The position numbers were made by a program, and so were the translations under genes. Below, one piece after another: positions 9,362 through 18,602 of a DNA stretch of 64,000 nt. The first letter of the stretch is position 1; each line of letters begins with the position of its first letter. The notes below the pieces were generated by a model. It was not told the origin of the DNA and made no database searches. It was given only the letters and a program-made list of their open reading frames with translations. The DNA is from JABSOG01 sp965277695 (GTDB lineage: Bacteria > Pseudomonadota > Gammaproteobacteria > Enterobacterales > Alteromonadaceae): contig CBDIDQ010000001.1 in NCBI GenBank assembly GCA_965277695.1, forward strand, positions 62,001 to 126,000. The letters run 5' to 3'.

Positions 9362-10126
9362 TTATCCAGTACAAATCGAATTTCCACCATCAACCATCAA
9401 AGTATGTCCAGTGACAAACCCGGTCTTATCAGAGCATAACCACATCACCGACTGCGCAATATCTTCTTGGCTTCCCAATCGTCCAACTGGCGTATTGGCG
9501 ATAATTTCTGTTTTTATCTGCTCATTATCCAATAAGTGAGCATTCGCTTCTGTTGGTATCCAACCAGGGCATATCGCATTCACTCTAATGCCTTTATCGG
9601 CATATTCTAGAGCTGCCGCTCGGGTTAAACCAATTAGCCCATGTTTACTCGCAATATAAGGTGCAAGTCCAATTTTACTGGCCCCAACAGCCCATAATGA
9701 ACCCATATTAACAATATTGCCGCCACCAGTTTTTAGCATCGCGGGGATCTGATACTTTAAACACAACCAAACTCCCTTGAGATTGATATCCATTACGCTA
9801 TCCCAATCATCCTCGGACAAATCAGCCAAAGCCGAGATTTGACCACCAATGCCGGCATTATTGAAAGCACAATCCAGTCGACCAAACTTGCCAATCGTCG
9901 TTTCTACAAGTCGCTCTACATCAGCTGCGACCGTCACATCGGTTTTAACAAAAACAGCATCTGCCCCACCCATCTGTGCAATAACAGCATCACCTTGAGC
10001 TTGTCTCCTGCCTGCCAATACCACTTTTGCACCGGCTTTGGCAAACTCAATAGCCGTTCGTTTTCCTATGCCTGAGGTTGCACCTGTCACTATAACCACT
10101 TGATCTTTAAAATTTTGCACTTTCAC
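9362..10126 (-). CDS. SDR-family NAD(P)-dependent oxidoreductase
   Basis: 254 residues of the classical short-chain dehydrogenase type. The cofactor motif is TGATSGIG (about 14-21), then NNAG (about 89-92), and the catalytic YxxxK appears as YIASK. The C-terminus (TGHTLMVDGG) is typical. The start is a GTG at 10126, with GGGTGA just upstream; GTG at 10120 is the alternative. The substrate cannot be predicted, and family members reduce or oxidise many alcohols and ketones in the cytoplasm. It lies 69 bases downstream of the histidine kinase gene in the same direction and may be the last gene of that unit. Confidence 0.9.
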   Translation of the reverse strand: MKVQNFKDQVVIVTGATSGIGKRTAIEFAKAGAKVVLAGRRQAQGDAVIAQMGGADAVFVKTDVTVAADVERLVETTIGKFGRLDCAFNNAGIGGQISALADLSEDDWDSVMDINLKGVWLCLKYQIPAMLKTGGGNIVNMGSLWAVGASKIGLAPYIASKHGLIGLTRAAALEYADKGIRVNAICPGWIPTEANAHLLDNEQIKTEIIANTPVGRLGSQEDIAQSVMWLCSDKTGFVTGHTLMVDGGNSICTG

Positions 10127-10195
10127 TCACCCAACCTTTTTGTATTAACCAACAGCTGAACCTAGCACAACGGCACAGCCAATACACAGTCAAAC

Positions 10196-11782
10196 TCACG
10201 ATAATGATTCACTATCAGTAGCAGCAGTGGTAGCAGAGTTTTGCAACGGCACTTTGACAAAAAATGTCGATCCTTCGCCCAACTTACTAGCCACACCAAT
10301 TTCAGCATCAAGCAACTCACAAAAGCGTTTACAAATCGCCAAACCCAACCCAGTTCCCTGAAACTGTCTCGACTGACTACCATCAACCTGTTGAAACTCT
10401 TCAAAAATGCTGGCAACGTGAGATTCTTCAATACCGATACCACTATCAATCACCGAAAAAATAATATGCTGTTCAGTCAGTGTAGTATCGAAAGTAACAG
10501 TTCCTTTATTTGTGAATTTACAAGCATTAGTCAATAAGTTCACCAACACTTGCTCCAATTTTTCTCTATCGACAAAAATTTCCAAAGCCAAATCTGCGCC
10601 TACCATTACCAACTCATTATGATTTTTTGCCACCAACGGCAAGACTGTTTCCCTAACATTAGCAACAATAATGTTAGCGCTGATCAGCTCTGGATTGACA
10701 TCCATTTTGCCCGCTTCAACCTTAGCAAAATCCAGTACACTATTAATCAACACCAACAGCCGTCTAGAGTTATTCGTGACCTTTTCAAGGTCTTCCTGTA
10801 ATTCAATTAACCCTTCCATTTCTAGCTCTTCTTGAACCAAATCGACATAACCGATAATGGCTTGGATCGGGGTTCGCAGCTCATGGGTCATATTTGCCAA
10901 GAATTCAGATTTATGGCGATTGGCGGTTAACGCTGTGTCCCTTGCCTCAATCAGCTCTCTGGTGCGTATCTCAACCTCAGCTTCAAGCTGGTCACGATGC
11001 AAGCGTAACTCTTCATCTTGCGCATCAAGCACTTCCATCATGCTATTGTAGGCATGGGCCATTCTTTGCACTTCTTTAGGACCGCCAACATCAGCCCTTA
11101 AATGATCACCGGTTTTTTCCGCATCCAGCATCACCTGTGCTAAATTCAACAACGGCTGAGTTAATCGGGATAAGCCATAATTTGCGACTATAGTAAAAAT
11201 CAGCACAGCAACAAGACCAACAATCAAGGCATAACTAACGATGAGTTGATTAGCTTTAGCCAGCGTGTTTTTCGACATTTTTACCACGCTGTACCCCACC
11301 AATATTTTTTCACCCTCTTCTTCATTTTCAAACTCATCTCCACTATCGTCCAGATCAACAAAAATGATCGGCGCAGCAAAAACCCAAGAAGTTTCATCTT
11401 CACTCAGCAACTGTGACTCGGTAACTTGGCTTAGTCGCTCAATTTCAATGGCAACTTCAAAATCGCCCTTCTGCGCTAATATTTTGCCCGACAACATGAT
11501 AATTTTACCACCAGTGACCTCAGGAAATTGACGAACCTGATCAATAACCTCTGCGGCTGTATCAGCACTTTCTCCAAGCACCGCCCTCAAACTTTGCTCC
11601 GATAGTCCAGTTGTAACCTGTACACCATTATCCGTCATATACCCCTTGGCCATACCACTGACCAACCAGGCAATTAATAATGTAGTGACCAATGAAAAGA
11701 TCAACGAACCCAGCGCAGTGAAAATCACTAACTGATTCCTGAAACTCGGCTGATTTGGCATAAACAATTGATTTTTAACCAT
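10196..11782 (-). CDS. membrane sensor histidine kinase
   Basis: 528 residues: TM1 about 17-45, an extracytoplasmic sensor region about 46-185 rich in acidic residues, TM2, then a HAMP domain. A short coiled coil leads to the HisKA domain with the phosphoacceptor in MTHELRTP (about H300). The HATPase_c domain has NLLTNACKFT (N box), DSGIGI (G1) and GTGLGL (G2). No receiver domain is present and no response regulator gene lies next to it, so its partner must be elsewhere. The gene follows a periplasmic binding protein gene by 8 bases. This suggests that the binding protein presents a ligand to the kinase's periplasmic domain. Confidence 0.92.
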   Translation of the reverse strand: MVKNQLFMPNQPSFRNQLVIFTALGSLIFSLVTTLLIAWLVSGMAKGYMTDNGVQVTTGLSEQSLRAVLGESADTAAEVIDQVRQFPEVTGGKIIMLSGKILAQKGDFEVAIEIERLSQVTESQLLSEDETSWVFAAPIIFVDLDDSGDEFENEEEGEKILVGYSVVKMSKNTLAKANQLIVSYALIVGLVAVLIFTIVANYGLSRLTQPLLNLAQVMLDAEKTGDHLRADVGGPKEVQRMAHAYNSMMEVLDAQDEELRLHRDQLEAEVEIRTRELIEARDTALTANRHKSEFLANMTHELRTPIQAIIGYVDLVQEELEMEGLIELQEDLEKVTNNSRRLLVLINSVLDFAKVEAGKMDVNPELISANIIVANVRETVLPLVAKNHNELVMVGADLALEIFVDREKLEQVLVNLLTNACKFTNKGTVTFDTTLTEQHIIFSVIDSGIGIEESHVASIFEEFQQVDGSQSRQFQGTGLGLAICKRFCELLDAEIGVASKLGEGSTFFVKVPLQNSATTAATDSESLS

Positions 11783-11790
11783 AATAATAC

Positions 11791-12699
11791 TTACTTAGTC
11801 GGAAAAATAATATCAAACCGTCCCTTCTCCTGCGCCGTATACTCTAATCCTAAGTGTGACGCTGTACGTATATTAACTGCTAATTTGACTTCTTTAATTG
11901 GCCTGAAAACCGACTGACCAGTGCCTTTAACGATACTTTTGACCATTTTCACCAGTTCTACGCCTAACTCCTCGTAATTGGGAACCAATGAGAATAATAC
12001 GCCTCTTTGGGCATGAGTTGGCCTACTGGAAAACACCACCAAATGACGCTCCCACTGGGCATCCAATAACAAATTCAACGACAGTTTATTACCAGTTTTA
12101 CGGTCCATTGGCACCCAAAATGCATCCCTAACTTTTTTGGCAGACTTAATCAGCACCTCGTATTGCTTAACCGCCGCCGGAGTTCCCTTGACCGGATAAG
12201 CCATTAATTTCATGCCAAGCTCAGCGGCAGTTACTTTGGCCAAATCAATCAACCATTGGTTATACGGACTATAAACAACATGGATTTGCTCGACACCAGG
12301 GGCTAATTGCTTTAGATAATTGAACATCACACGAGGATCGGCGGCTTCACTGATGCCTGAAAAGCTGTCGGGACGAATGGATTTAGAAACTGAAACGACG
12401 GGTACTTGGCCTTTGAGTGATCTGGCTACTTTAAATCCACGCCCAGAGAGGGTGATCACCATATCAGGCTTTTGTTTTTGTATTTCGGTAATGACATTGG
12501 CAACTTTGAATTTTCTGGGCACTCTAACCAACTCAAGTTCCCCGTCAAACTCGTTTTCAATACCATCGATAATGGTATCGAAAATTTGATTATAAGGCTT
12601 ACCGACTTTTGGATAGACAACAGAGAGCGTAGCTGCCCATGATGGAGCAACCATTAATAAAAACAAACACAAAAATAATCTTTGACTGGTTCTGCTCAC
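11791..12699 (-). CDS. periplasmic ABC-type substrate-binding protein (TrpX-like family)
   Basis: 302 residues from a GTG at 12699 (a TTG one codon upstream is also possible; AAGG lies 7-10 bases before). The signal peptide is hydrophobic and ends near PSWAA. The rest resembles the ABC_sub_bind family, with PKVGKPYNQIFDTII near the N-terminus and alternating alpha/beta segments. No permease or ATPase gene is adjacent. Instead the histidine kinase gene follows after 8 bases, so a sensory rather than transport role is likely. The ligand is unknown; relatives bind tryptophan or other small amino-acid-like molecules. Confidence 0.82.
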   Translation of the reverse strand: MSRTSQRLFLCLFLLMVAPSWAATLSVVYPKVGKPYNQIFDTIIDGIENEFDGELELVRVPRKFKVANVITEIQKQKPDMVITLSGRGFKVARSLKGQVPVVSVSKSIRPDSFSGISEAADPRVMFNYLKQLAPGVEQIHVVYSPYNQWLIDLAKVTAAELGMKLMAYPVKGTPAAVKQYEVLIKSAKKVRDAFWVPMDRKTGNKLSLNLLLDAQWERHLVVFSSRPTHAQRGVLFSLVPNYEELGVELVKMVKSIVKGTGQSVFRPIKEVKLAVNIRTASHLGLEYTAQEKGRFDIIFPTK

Positions 12700-12991
12700 C
12701 AATAAATAACCTTAATAAGTTTCTCCCATCTAAACACAGCCTTCAGTGACCGGAACTATACCATTAATAGACGATAGGCATAAGTTAAAATTTTCGTCCC
12801 TAATCAGTAATTTAGCCAGATGCTCAGGATAGACCAAGGAATTAAAACGGTTATAGGTGAGTATAAGCAATAGTGGCAGGAATGGCAGATAACGGCGGGG
12901 AATAATGGTCAATTTCGGTCAAAAAAACAGGCAAACCATCCATGGCACCAACAACATCCTGATAACTAAACCTTATATTTAAACCTTATAT
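12700..12991. other. 292-base intergenic region, no convincing gene
   Basis: A 60-codon frame on the minus strand (12730-12912) and a second, overlapping minus-strand frame have no ribosome site or recognisable motif. They may be decayed coding DNA. A direct duplication of AAACCTTATATTT lies at about 12968-12991, next to the start of the coiled-coil gene's 3' side. Confidence 0.4.
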
Positions 12992-13954
12992 TTAAAAGTA
13001 ATAAGGATTGCCCGCTTTGAGTAAAGCAGCGGGCGTTTTATCTTCCATTACGCATGAAATAATATCTTTTTTATTGAACGAATAGATTTTTTTCACATTA
13101 TCAATAGCTTCGCCGCGTTTAGCATGACTCATATCGACAATAAAAGTGACCTGCTCGTTTTTCGCCAATTGCCTTAGCCCAGCCCCATAGTCACACAATG
13201 TTTCGACAATGCTGTTTTCCAACTTGAGATAATATTGTTGCCGTGCCTGTTTGACTTGTTCGGCTCTTTTCGAGCGCTTTTGTTTTAACGATTGTTCTTC
13301 CTTTTTCGCTCTTTGTTTTAATTCGTCGTTTTTCTGCTTCATCTTAACTGACTCTTTTTTCAGCATCGTCAATTGCTCTTTAAGCTCTTTGGCACGTTCC
13401 TTCTCGGCATGGCGGGCTTCAAACTCCAGGTCTCGCTGGCGACGCGCATAATTACGCATTTCATGCGCCAGTTCCCGTTGTTCATCCCTCAATTCCCGAG
13501 CATATTCCGAACGCTCTCGCATCGAATTCATAGCATCTTCATAAACCGCCATTGAACGATTAACCACCGTTTCTACGTTCTCTTCAAAATCTTCATCAAA
13601 TTCACCTGAGAACACCATAGGCTCAATCGGCGCTATCGGTTCAATGGGGTCAATCGGTGCAACCTGAAAATCAAAATCAAAGTCATGGCCTTGCTGACGA
13701 AACAAATGACTAAAACCACGGCCACTGCTCACCTCAAAAACAATCCCTTGTGACTTAAGGTAAACCCCTTCAACCTTAACTGATGAACGACGTCGGCCTT
13801 TACCTTCATCCAACGAAGATTCAATAATATTGCCCATAATGCCAATTTGCTTTTTTAACTTGGCATAAGGCTGTTTACTCTGATCAGTCTGGGCTGCCTG
13901 AGCGACAGTGGCCACAACGGCTAACGCTAATGTACTTAATAACCACTTCTTCAT
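12992..13954 (-). CDS. exported coiled-coil protein of the ECF-sigma operon
   Basis: 320 residues; the signal peptide (MKKWLLSTLALAVVATVAQA) predicts export. After a basic patch (GRRRSSVKVEGVYL) there is a segment with the repeated unit PIEP / PIAP (about 100-110), then a long charged helix from about 130 to 250. That helix is rich in Glu, Lys, Arg and Gln with heptad character, so it is a probable coiled coil. The C-terminal part contains ETLCDYGAGLRQL and a second Cys near ISCVME. No enzyme motif is recognised. It lies 29 bases after the anti-sigma gene in the same operon, so it may be a periplasmic stress sensor or effector acting with that pair. Function unknown. Confidence 0.8.
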   Translation of the reverse strand: MKKWLLSTLALAVVATVAQAAQTDQSKQPYAKLKKQIGIMGNIIESSLDEGKGRRRSSVKVEGVYLKSQGIVFEVSSGRGFSHLFRQQGHDFDFDFQVAPIDPIEPIAPIEPMVFSGEFDEDFEENVETVVNRSMAVYEDAMNSMRERSEYARELRDEQRELAHEMRNYARRQRDLEFEARHAEKERAKELKEQLTMLKKESVKMKQKNDELKQRAKKEEQSLKQKRSKRAEQVKQARQQYYLKLENSIVETLCDYGAGLRQLAKNEQVTFIVDMSHAKRGEAIDNVKKIYSFNKKDIISCVMEDKTPAALLKAGNPYYF

Positions 13955-13983
13955 GTTACTTTTCCTCTTTATTACTCAATTGA

Positions 13984-14622
13984 TTACTTAATCGACGCAT
14001 TCGTCGACTGTTGATTAATGTTATAAATAATGTTTTTAAACTGTTGTTGCTGCAAATTGATATCATCACTACGCTGCACTTTTAGAAAACTCACCAATTC
14101 ATTCATCTCTTCCTGACGCTCAGTGCGACTAGAAGTCACCAAATAACTGGCTAGTTGAGTGATATCTTCTCGTTGCTGGGTCTGAATATCATCGACATAA
14201 TTGGCCATAATAATTTGCTGATCCCGACCAAAGGCTTTGAGCTTTTCATCCATCACCGTCTGCATTTGTTGCGAACGATCACCGGCAAATGTCAATAACA
14301 TACCATTATCAGTGAAATGAATTTCAACCCTGAACAACACCATTAAAATAGCGGCGACAGACATCGCCATAGACAATGCCGGAGACACCTTTAACCAAGC
14401 AAACCACTCAGACTGCTTTTTCTCAAAAGCCGCTCCCCTGTCCCACTCAGGCACAGGCTGCTGTTCAAAACACGCCGCCTGATGTTGTAACCACAAGCTC
14501 GTCTCATAGTGCTCATTGATTTGCTCGTCTTGCTGGAACTGCTGTTTTTGCTGAGGATCAGCCGCTTCACCATCTAACCAACGTTCGAAAGCTGCTTTTT
14601 CATCTGAGTTGTTAGTTGACAT
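13984..14622 (-). CDS. putative membrane anti-sigma factor
   Basis: 212 residues. The cytoplasmic N-terminus has an anti-sigma-like look (AAFERWLDGEA...). One transmembrane segment lies near residues 75-98 (SPALSMAMSVAAILMVLF), followed by a periplasmic, Gln-rich helical domain. Its ATG lies inside the last codons of the sigma gene (11-base overlap), the usual arrangement for an ECF sigma factor and its cognate inhibitor. By family analogy it would hold the sigma factor at the inner membrane until an envelope signal triggers release. No canonical zinc-binding HxxxCxxC motif is seen, so it is not a ZAS-type anti-sigma. Confidence 0.78.
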   Translation of the reverse strand: MSTNNSDEKAAFERWLDGEAADPQQKQQFQQDEQINEHYETSLWLQHQAACFEQQPVPEWDRGAAFEKKQSEWFAWLKVSPALSMAMSVAAILMVLFRVEIHFTDNGMLLTFAGDRSQQMQTVMDEKLKAFGRDQQIIMANYVDDIQTQQREDITQLASYLVTSSRTERQEEMNELVSFLKVQRSDDINLQQQQFKNIIYNINQQSTNASIK

Positions 14623-15163
14623 TTGCCACCTCCAAAACCTGTTTCATCTTACCCAAACCCGCATATAATCTGGATTTAACCGTATTGGTTGAAATCCCCA
14701 ATTGTCTAGCAATATCTTCAAAGGTTAAATGTTGAAAAAATTTCATTTCTATCACTGCTCGCTGGTTAACCGGTAGCTCGCTCATGGCTTCAACGACCTG
14801 TGCCCCCTGTTGCCCGGCAACTACCGATAATTCGGGGCAATCTTCACCAGCTTCATTAAATGCTTCCGGCACACTATCCAAATCCACCGTATGTTTGCGC
14901 TTGCGATAAAACTCGATACAACGATAATGAGCGATTTTCAACAACCAGCTTTTAAACGCGCTATCACCTCTGAACGTGCTCAGACTGCGAAAAACCGCCA
15001 AAAAAGTATCCTGCATCAAGTCCATGGCATCATCCGGATTGCTGACCATACGTAAGGCATAATTAAACACTAGCTTCTCATATCGTTTGACCAATTTAAG
15101 CCAAGCCGAACGATTGCCACTAATTGCCTTGGCAATTAACTTGTCATCACTTTGATTAAACAC
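14612..15163 (-). CDS. ECF-type sigma-70 factor
   Basis: 183 residues from a GTG start at 15163 (the nearby ATG is out of frame). Region 2 shows DAMDLMQDTFLAVFRSL and the promoter-recognition part FKSWLLKIAHYRCIEFYRKR. Region 4 shows LPVNQRAVIEMKFF followed by the helix-turn-helix FEDIARQLGISTNTVKSRL. Regions 1 and 3 are absent, as expected for the extracytoplasmic-function class. It is the first gene of a three-gene operon with a membrane anti-sigma and an exported coiled-coil protein, so envelope stress is the likely signal. A candidate autoregulated promoter lies just upstream. Confidence 0.93.
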   Translation of the reverse strand: MFNQSDDKLIAKAISGNRSAWLKLVKRYEKLVFNYALRMVSNPDDAMDLMQDTFLAVFRSLSTFRGDSAFKSWLLKIAHYRCIEFYRKRKHTVDLDSVPEAFNEAGEDCPELSVVAGQQGAQVVEAMSELPVNQRAVIEMKFFQHLTFEDIARQLGISTNTVKSRLYAGLGKMKQVLEVANVN

Positions 15164-15200
15164 TCATTATCCAATTTATCCGTGGGTTATAAACCGTCTG

Positions 15201-15233
15201 CTATTAAAGTAGGAGGGAGCTGGGAAAAAGTTT
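15201..15233 (-). promoter_or_regulatory. candidate ECF-type promoter for the sigma operon
   Basis: Read on the minus strand, AAACTTTTTCCCA (15233-15221) is followed by TTTAATAG (15208-15201). A -35 of AAACTT type with a downstream T-rich element resembles promoters read by ECF factors that control their own genes. No start-site data support it, so this is a pattern guess. Confidence 0.35.
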
Positions 15234-15343
15234 AAATTTTTTTATTTATTTTTTAAAAGCGGCTATTAGAGGATTGGAAAATAACTCGACTCGCCAGTAT
15301 GCAAGCTTTTGAGTTTGCTTTTAATTATTCATTTCACCAAGCG

Positions 15344-16252
15344 CTATGCCTGACATTTGGCTTTAACAGCCACTTTAATGATCTCAGCCAGCTGTTGATA
15401 GGTATCGACACAACGACTGCTACTACGCCAAATTACGCCTATATTACGGTGGGCAGGCGCATCAGACAGTCTCACCAATAAGTCAGTGCCATTCAGAATA
15501 TCGCTGTTAATCGCCATTTGCGGCAAAAAAGTCACCCCTTGATGAGCGTCAACCATTTGCACCAGAGTTTGCACACTAGTGGCCAAAAAAGGATTTATTT
15601 TGCTAACATCAATCAAATTACACAAGGTTTGAGTATGTTCAGCCAAACAATGATCCTGCTGTAATAGAAAGATACTTTGCGCTGGTAATTGTGCAACATC
15701 ACTAGTGAGATACTGCTGACCAAGCTGTTGATGAACCACCAGATTCAACCGATCCTCAGCCAATACCAATTGACTAAAACCTTCGGTGCTATACGGTAAC
15801 GCCAAAATCACCATATCAACCTCCCCGGCAGCCAAGGCAGCAACCAGATTCTCTGAGGTATCTTCTTTTAACATTAACTGTAAATCCGGATAAGCTCGGG
15901 CACAATCCCGAGCAACCTGGCTCAACACAAAAGGCGCAATGGTAGGAATACACCCTAACACCACAATGCCAGCCATTGGTTGACTTTGACTGCGGGTGTA
16001 CTGCAATAAATCAGCCCCAGACTGCACCAATGCTTTGGCATCAATCACCACCTGTTCGCCTAAAGCAGTAAAAATAAACGACTTATGACTACGCTCCAAC
16101 AACTGACACTGCATCAAAGCTTCAAGCTGTTGTATTGCCGCACTAAGGGTTGACTGGCTGATAAAGCAGGCTTGCGCCGCTTTGCCAAAATGCTGATGTT
16201 TGTGTAAAGCGATGAGATACTGAAGTTGACGTAAATTAGGTAGGTTAAGCAT
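15344..16252 (-). CDS. LysR-family transcriptional regulator (OxyR-like subgroup)
   Basis: 302 residues from the ATG at 16252. A longer frame to 16312 would run into the palindromic repeat and is rejected. The N-terminal winged helix is LRQLQYLIALHKHQHFGKAA..CFISQSTLSAAIQQLE. The C-terminal LysR substrate-binding domain has AGIVVLGCIPTIAPFVLS, and LLQQDHCLAEHTQTLC resembles the region of OxyR that carries its redox cysteines. One Cys here (C in DHCLAEH) sits where OxyR's reactive cysteine lies, and a second follows 9 residues later (LC). An oxidative-stress role is therefore plausible but unproven. It is monocistronic, downstream of pit and separated from it by the inverted repeat. Confidence 0.88.
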   Translation of the reverse strand: MLNLPNLRQLQYLIALHKHQHFGKAAQACFISQSTLSAAIQQLEALMQCQLLERSHKSFIFTALGEQVVIDAKALVQSGADLLQYTRSQSQPMAGIVVLGCIPTIAPFVLSQVARDCARAYPDLQLMLKEDTSENLVAALAAGEVDMVILALPYSTEGFSQLVLAEDRLNLVVHQQLGQQYLTSDVAQLPAQSIFLLQQDHCLAEHTQTLCNLIDVSKINPFLATSVQTLVQMVDAHQGVTFLPQMAINSDILNGTDLLVRLSDAPAHRNIGVIWRSSSRCVDTYQQLAEIIKVAVKAKCQA

Positions 16253-16260
16253 ATAAACAC

Positions 16261-16353
16261 CGTAGGCGGGGCTTGAGCCGCGCAAAGAGCCAGAGCGAGC
16301 GTAACCTCGCACCGATATAAAACCCCAAAAGCGCGGCTCAAGCCCCGCCTACG
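16261..16353. repeat. 93-base inverted repeat with perfect 23-base arms
   Basis: Arms at 16261-16283 and 16331-16353 are exact reverse complements, GC-rich, and begin CGTAGGCGGGGCTTGAG. The spacer is 47 bases. The element lies between pit and the LysR gene. It resembles a REP- or MITE-like dispersed palindrome and could also act as a bidirectional transcription barrier. No second copy with these arms was seen in the window. Confidence 0.85.
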
Positions 16354-16363
16354 ATTAATGCCT

Positions 16364-17629
16364 TTAAGAGAATATACCCTTAAGCATAAAGAAGAACATA
16401 ATGGACAGTGCAGCACCAATTGGCAAAGTGATCACCCAGGAGACAACGATATTACGTACCACACCCAGATTAATCGCCGCAATACCCCGAGCCATACCGA
16501 CACCTAACACCGCACCGACTAGCGTTTGTGTGGTTGATATAGGCAGCCCAGTACCAGAGGCAATAACCACAGTCGAAGCAGCTGCTAATTCGGCAGCAAA
16601 ACCACGACTCGGGGTTAAATGGGTGATCCCCTGACCAATGGTTGCCATAACCTTACGGCCAAACAGAGCCAAACCAGCCACGATACCCAAACCACCCAAA
16701 GGTAAAATCCACCACACCAATTCGGCCTTTTTGGCTATCTCACCATTGTTCTCAACCAAACTCACTACCGCAGCCAAAGGACCAATCGCATTAGCGACGT
16801 CATTTGAACCATGAGCAAATGCCATGCAACAAGCAGTAATAATCATTAATACCGCAAACACACTCTCAACGTTTTGATACTGAGTATGATGATCAACCCG
16901 CTCATCTAGTTTCAAACGAGATATCGCAATCGCACCAGCAACAGCAACACCAACAGCAACGGCGATAGACAACAAATACCCTTCAGTCACACCTACTTCA
17001 AGACCAACATGCTTCAAGCCCTTCTTGATAGTCACCAAAGATAACACAAAACCGGCCAAAGCCATATAAATAGGCACATAGCGTTTAGCGTTTTTCAATG
17101 GGCTCTCGGTATCAAAAATTAATCGCTGAGCGCTCATAAAAATAAAATAAGCCAACACCCCAGATAATAGCGGTGTCACAATCCAACTACCGACGATACC
17201 AAGCACTTTACCCCAATTAACCGCATCAACACCAACACCGACCACAGCAAATCCGACAATCGCACCAACAATTGAATGAGTAGTCGACACTGGCCATCCC
17301 AGATAAGAAGCAATAACCAACCAAATACCGGCGGCTAATAGTGCTGAGGTCATCCCATAAACCAATATTTCAGGCTGGCCGACAAAAGGTGCAGAATCAA
17401 TGATCCCTTTACGAATAGTTGAAGTTACTTCACCACCAGCCAAATAGGCCCCGGCAAACTCAAAAATCATCGCGATAAAAATCGCCTGTTTTATTGTCAA
17501 CGCTTTAGAACCAACCGATGTGCCCATAGCATTGGCAACATCGTTTGCGCCAATCCCCCAGGCCATCAGAAAACCCACAACCGCAGCGATAATCACTAGG
17601 GTCGGGCCATAATTTACAATAACGTCCAT
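16364..17629 (-). CDS. inorganic phosphate transporter, Pit family
   Basis: 421 residues and about ten membrane segments. The duplicated family signature is clear: GANDVANAMGTSVGSKAL near the N-terminus and AHGSNDVANAIGPLAAV in the second half. PVSTTHSIVGAIVGF and PISTTQTLVGAVLGVG form the second repeated motif. The protein imports phosphate (as metal-phosphate) driven by the proton gradient, in the inner membrane. An AGGA ribosome site precedes the ATG. It follows the DUF47 gene by 21 bases, a pairing very common for low-affinity phosphate transporters. Confidence 0.95.
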   Translation of the reverse strand: MDVIVNYGPTLVIIAAVVGFLMAWGIGANDVANAMGTSVGSKALTIKQAIFIAMIFEFAGAYLAGGEVTSTIRKGIIDSAPFVGQPEILVYGMTSALLAAGIWLVIASYLGWPVSTTHSIVGAIVGFAVVGVGVDAVNWGKVLGIVGSWIVTPLLSGVLAYFIFMSAQRLIFDTESPLKNAKRYVPIYMALAGFVLSLVTIKKGLKHVGLEVGVTEGYLLSIAVAVGVAVAGAIAISRLKLDERVDHHTQYQNVESVFAVLMIITACCMAFAHGSNDVANAIGPLAAVVSLVENNGEIAKKAELVWWILPLGGLGIVAGLALFGRKVMATIGQGITHLTPSRGFAAELAAASTVVIASGTGLPISTTQTLVGAVLGVGMARGIAAINLGVVRNIVVSWVITLPIGAALSIMFFFMLKGIFS

Positions 17630-17650
17630 TAGTTTATCCTGTAGGTAGAG

Positions 17651-18328
17651 TTAGCGAGCTAACATAATTTCAAGACGGGCACCAACACGTTCAGCCAAAT
17701 CGGCCAAATCGCCAACCCAATCAATAATGTCATAAAGAAACATCACATTAATTGGATCCAGTTCTTTTTCCAGACGACGTAACGCCCGGCGAAGCTTAAC
17801 CTGCATTTTATCGGTATCATCTTCGATGCTATCAATTTCCTTAATTAACTTCTCAACCAGAACCACCTCACGGCCCCGAAAGCCAGATTCCAACAAATCA
17901 TCAAATTCGTTAATTGCTATACTCGCCTGTCCAGTTGCGTCAATACAACGGGAGATATACGCTCTGAAATCTTTTTGGATCGTCTTGGGAAAATCCATTT
18001 CACGACCTATGATCCGCCCAGCAATATCCTTTGCCCGGTTAGCTATTTTGTCCTGCTGGGTTACCAACTCCAATAAATCGGTACGTTCAACAGGTAAAAA
18101 TAACCCCCTTGGTAATTGCAGACGAATTTGTCTTTTCAATTTGTCTGCTTTTCTTTCTGCTCTGGAGATCGATTTACGAACCTTCTCCGCTTCCTCCCAA
18201 TCTTTGGCGAAAACCGCATCAAAAAATAAATTTAATTGCTCGCTGGCACTGTGAACCAAACGAATATGTTCTTCGATAGGTTTTAACGGTGACTTGGCAA
18301 AAACACTTAAAAAAGTATTAGTGGGCAT
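17651..18328 (-). CDS. DUF47 / TIGR00153 family phosphate-transport accessory protein
   Basis: 225 residues from the ATG at 18328 (AAGGTT upstream). The longer frame to 18454 adds 42 residues with no family match and is rejected. The protein is all-helical and PhoU-like, with FAKDWEEAEKVRKSISRAERKAD and LDPINVMFLYDIIDWVGDLADLAERVG. Family members are encoded next to Pit transporters and are thought to modulate them. It is the first gene of the two-gene pit operon. Confidence 0.9.
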   Translation of the reverse strand: MPTNTFLSVFAKSPLKPIEEHIRLVHSASEQLNLFFDAVFAKDWEEAEKVRKSISRAERKADKLKRQIRLQLPRGLFLPVERTDLLELVTQQDKIANRAKDIAGRIIGREMDFPKTIQKDFRAYISRCIDATGQASIAINEFDDLLESGFRGREVVLVEKLIKEIDSIEDDTDKMQVKLRRALRRLEKELDPINVMFLYDIIDWVGDLADLAERVGARLEIMLAR

Positions 18329-18602
18329 AATTTTTGTAACCTTAAAGTTAGCCAAATAAATTAACGCTGCGTAGTTTACAAAAAAAACCCCGCAATAAAT
18401 AGCTTTATTAAAGTCCCTGAAACCCCGCTTATTCAAACAACTGTTTAAGACCAAAAAACAACAAAAATCATCAATAAAATCAACTTTGCTTTACCTCAGG
18501 TCTGTAACAGCAAATATTTTGGCGATCCACTGGACAGCACAGCTCTCGCAGTTAATACTTGCTGGCATTAATAACCACGTTTTAGGGGATAAATTAACAA
18601 AT

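Noticed and set aside
12730..12912. 60-codon frame on the minus strand
   Set aside because: No ribosome site or family; a second frame overlaps it. Probably non-coding or decayed.
16253..16312. Longer LysR protein start
   Set aside because: It would translate one arm of the palindromic repeat; family start is at the ATG at 16252.
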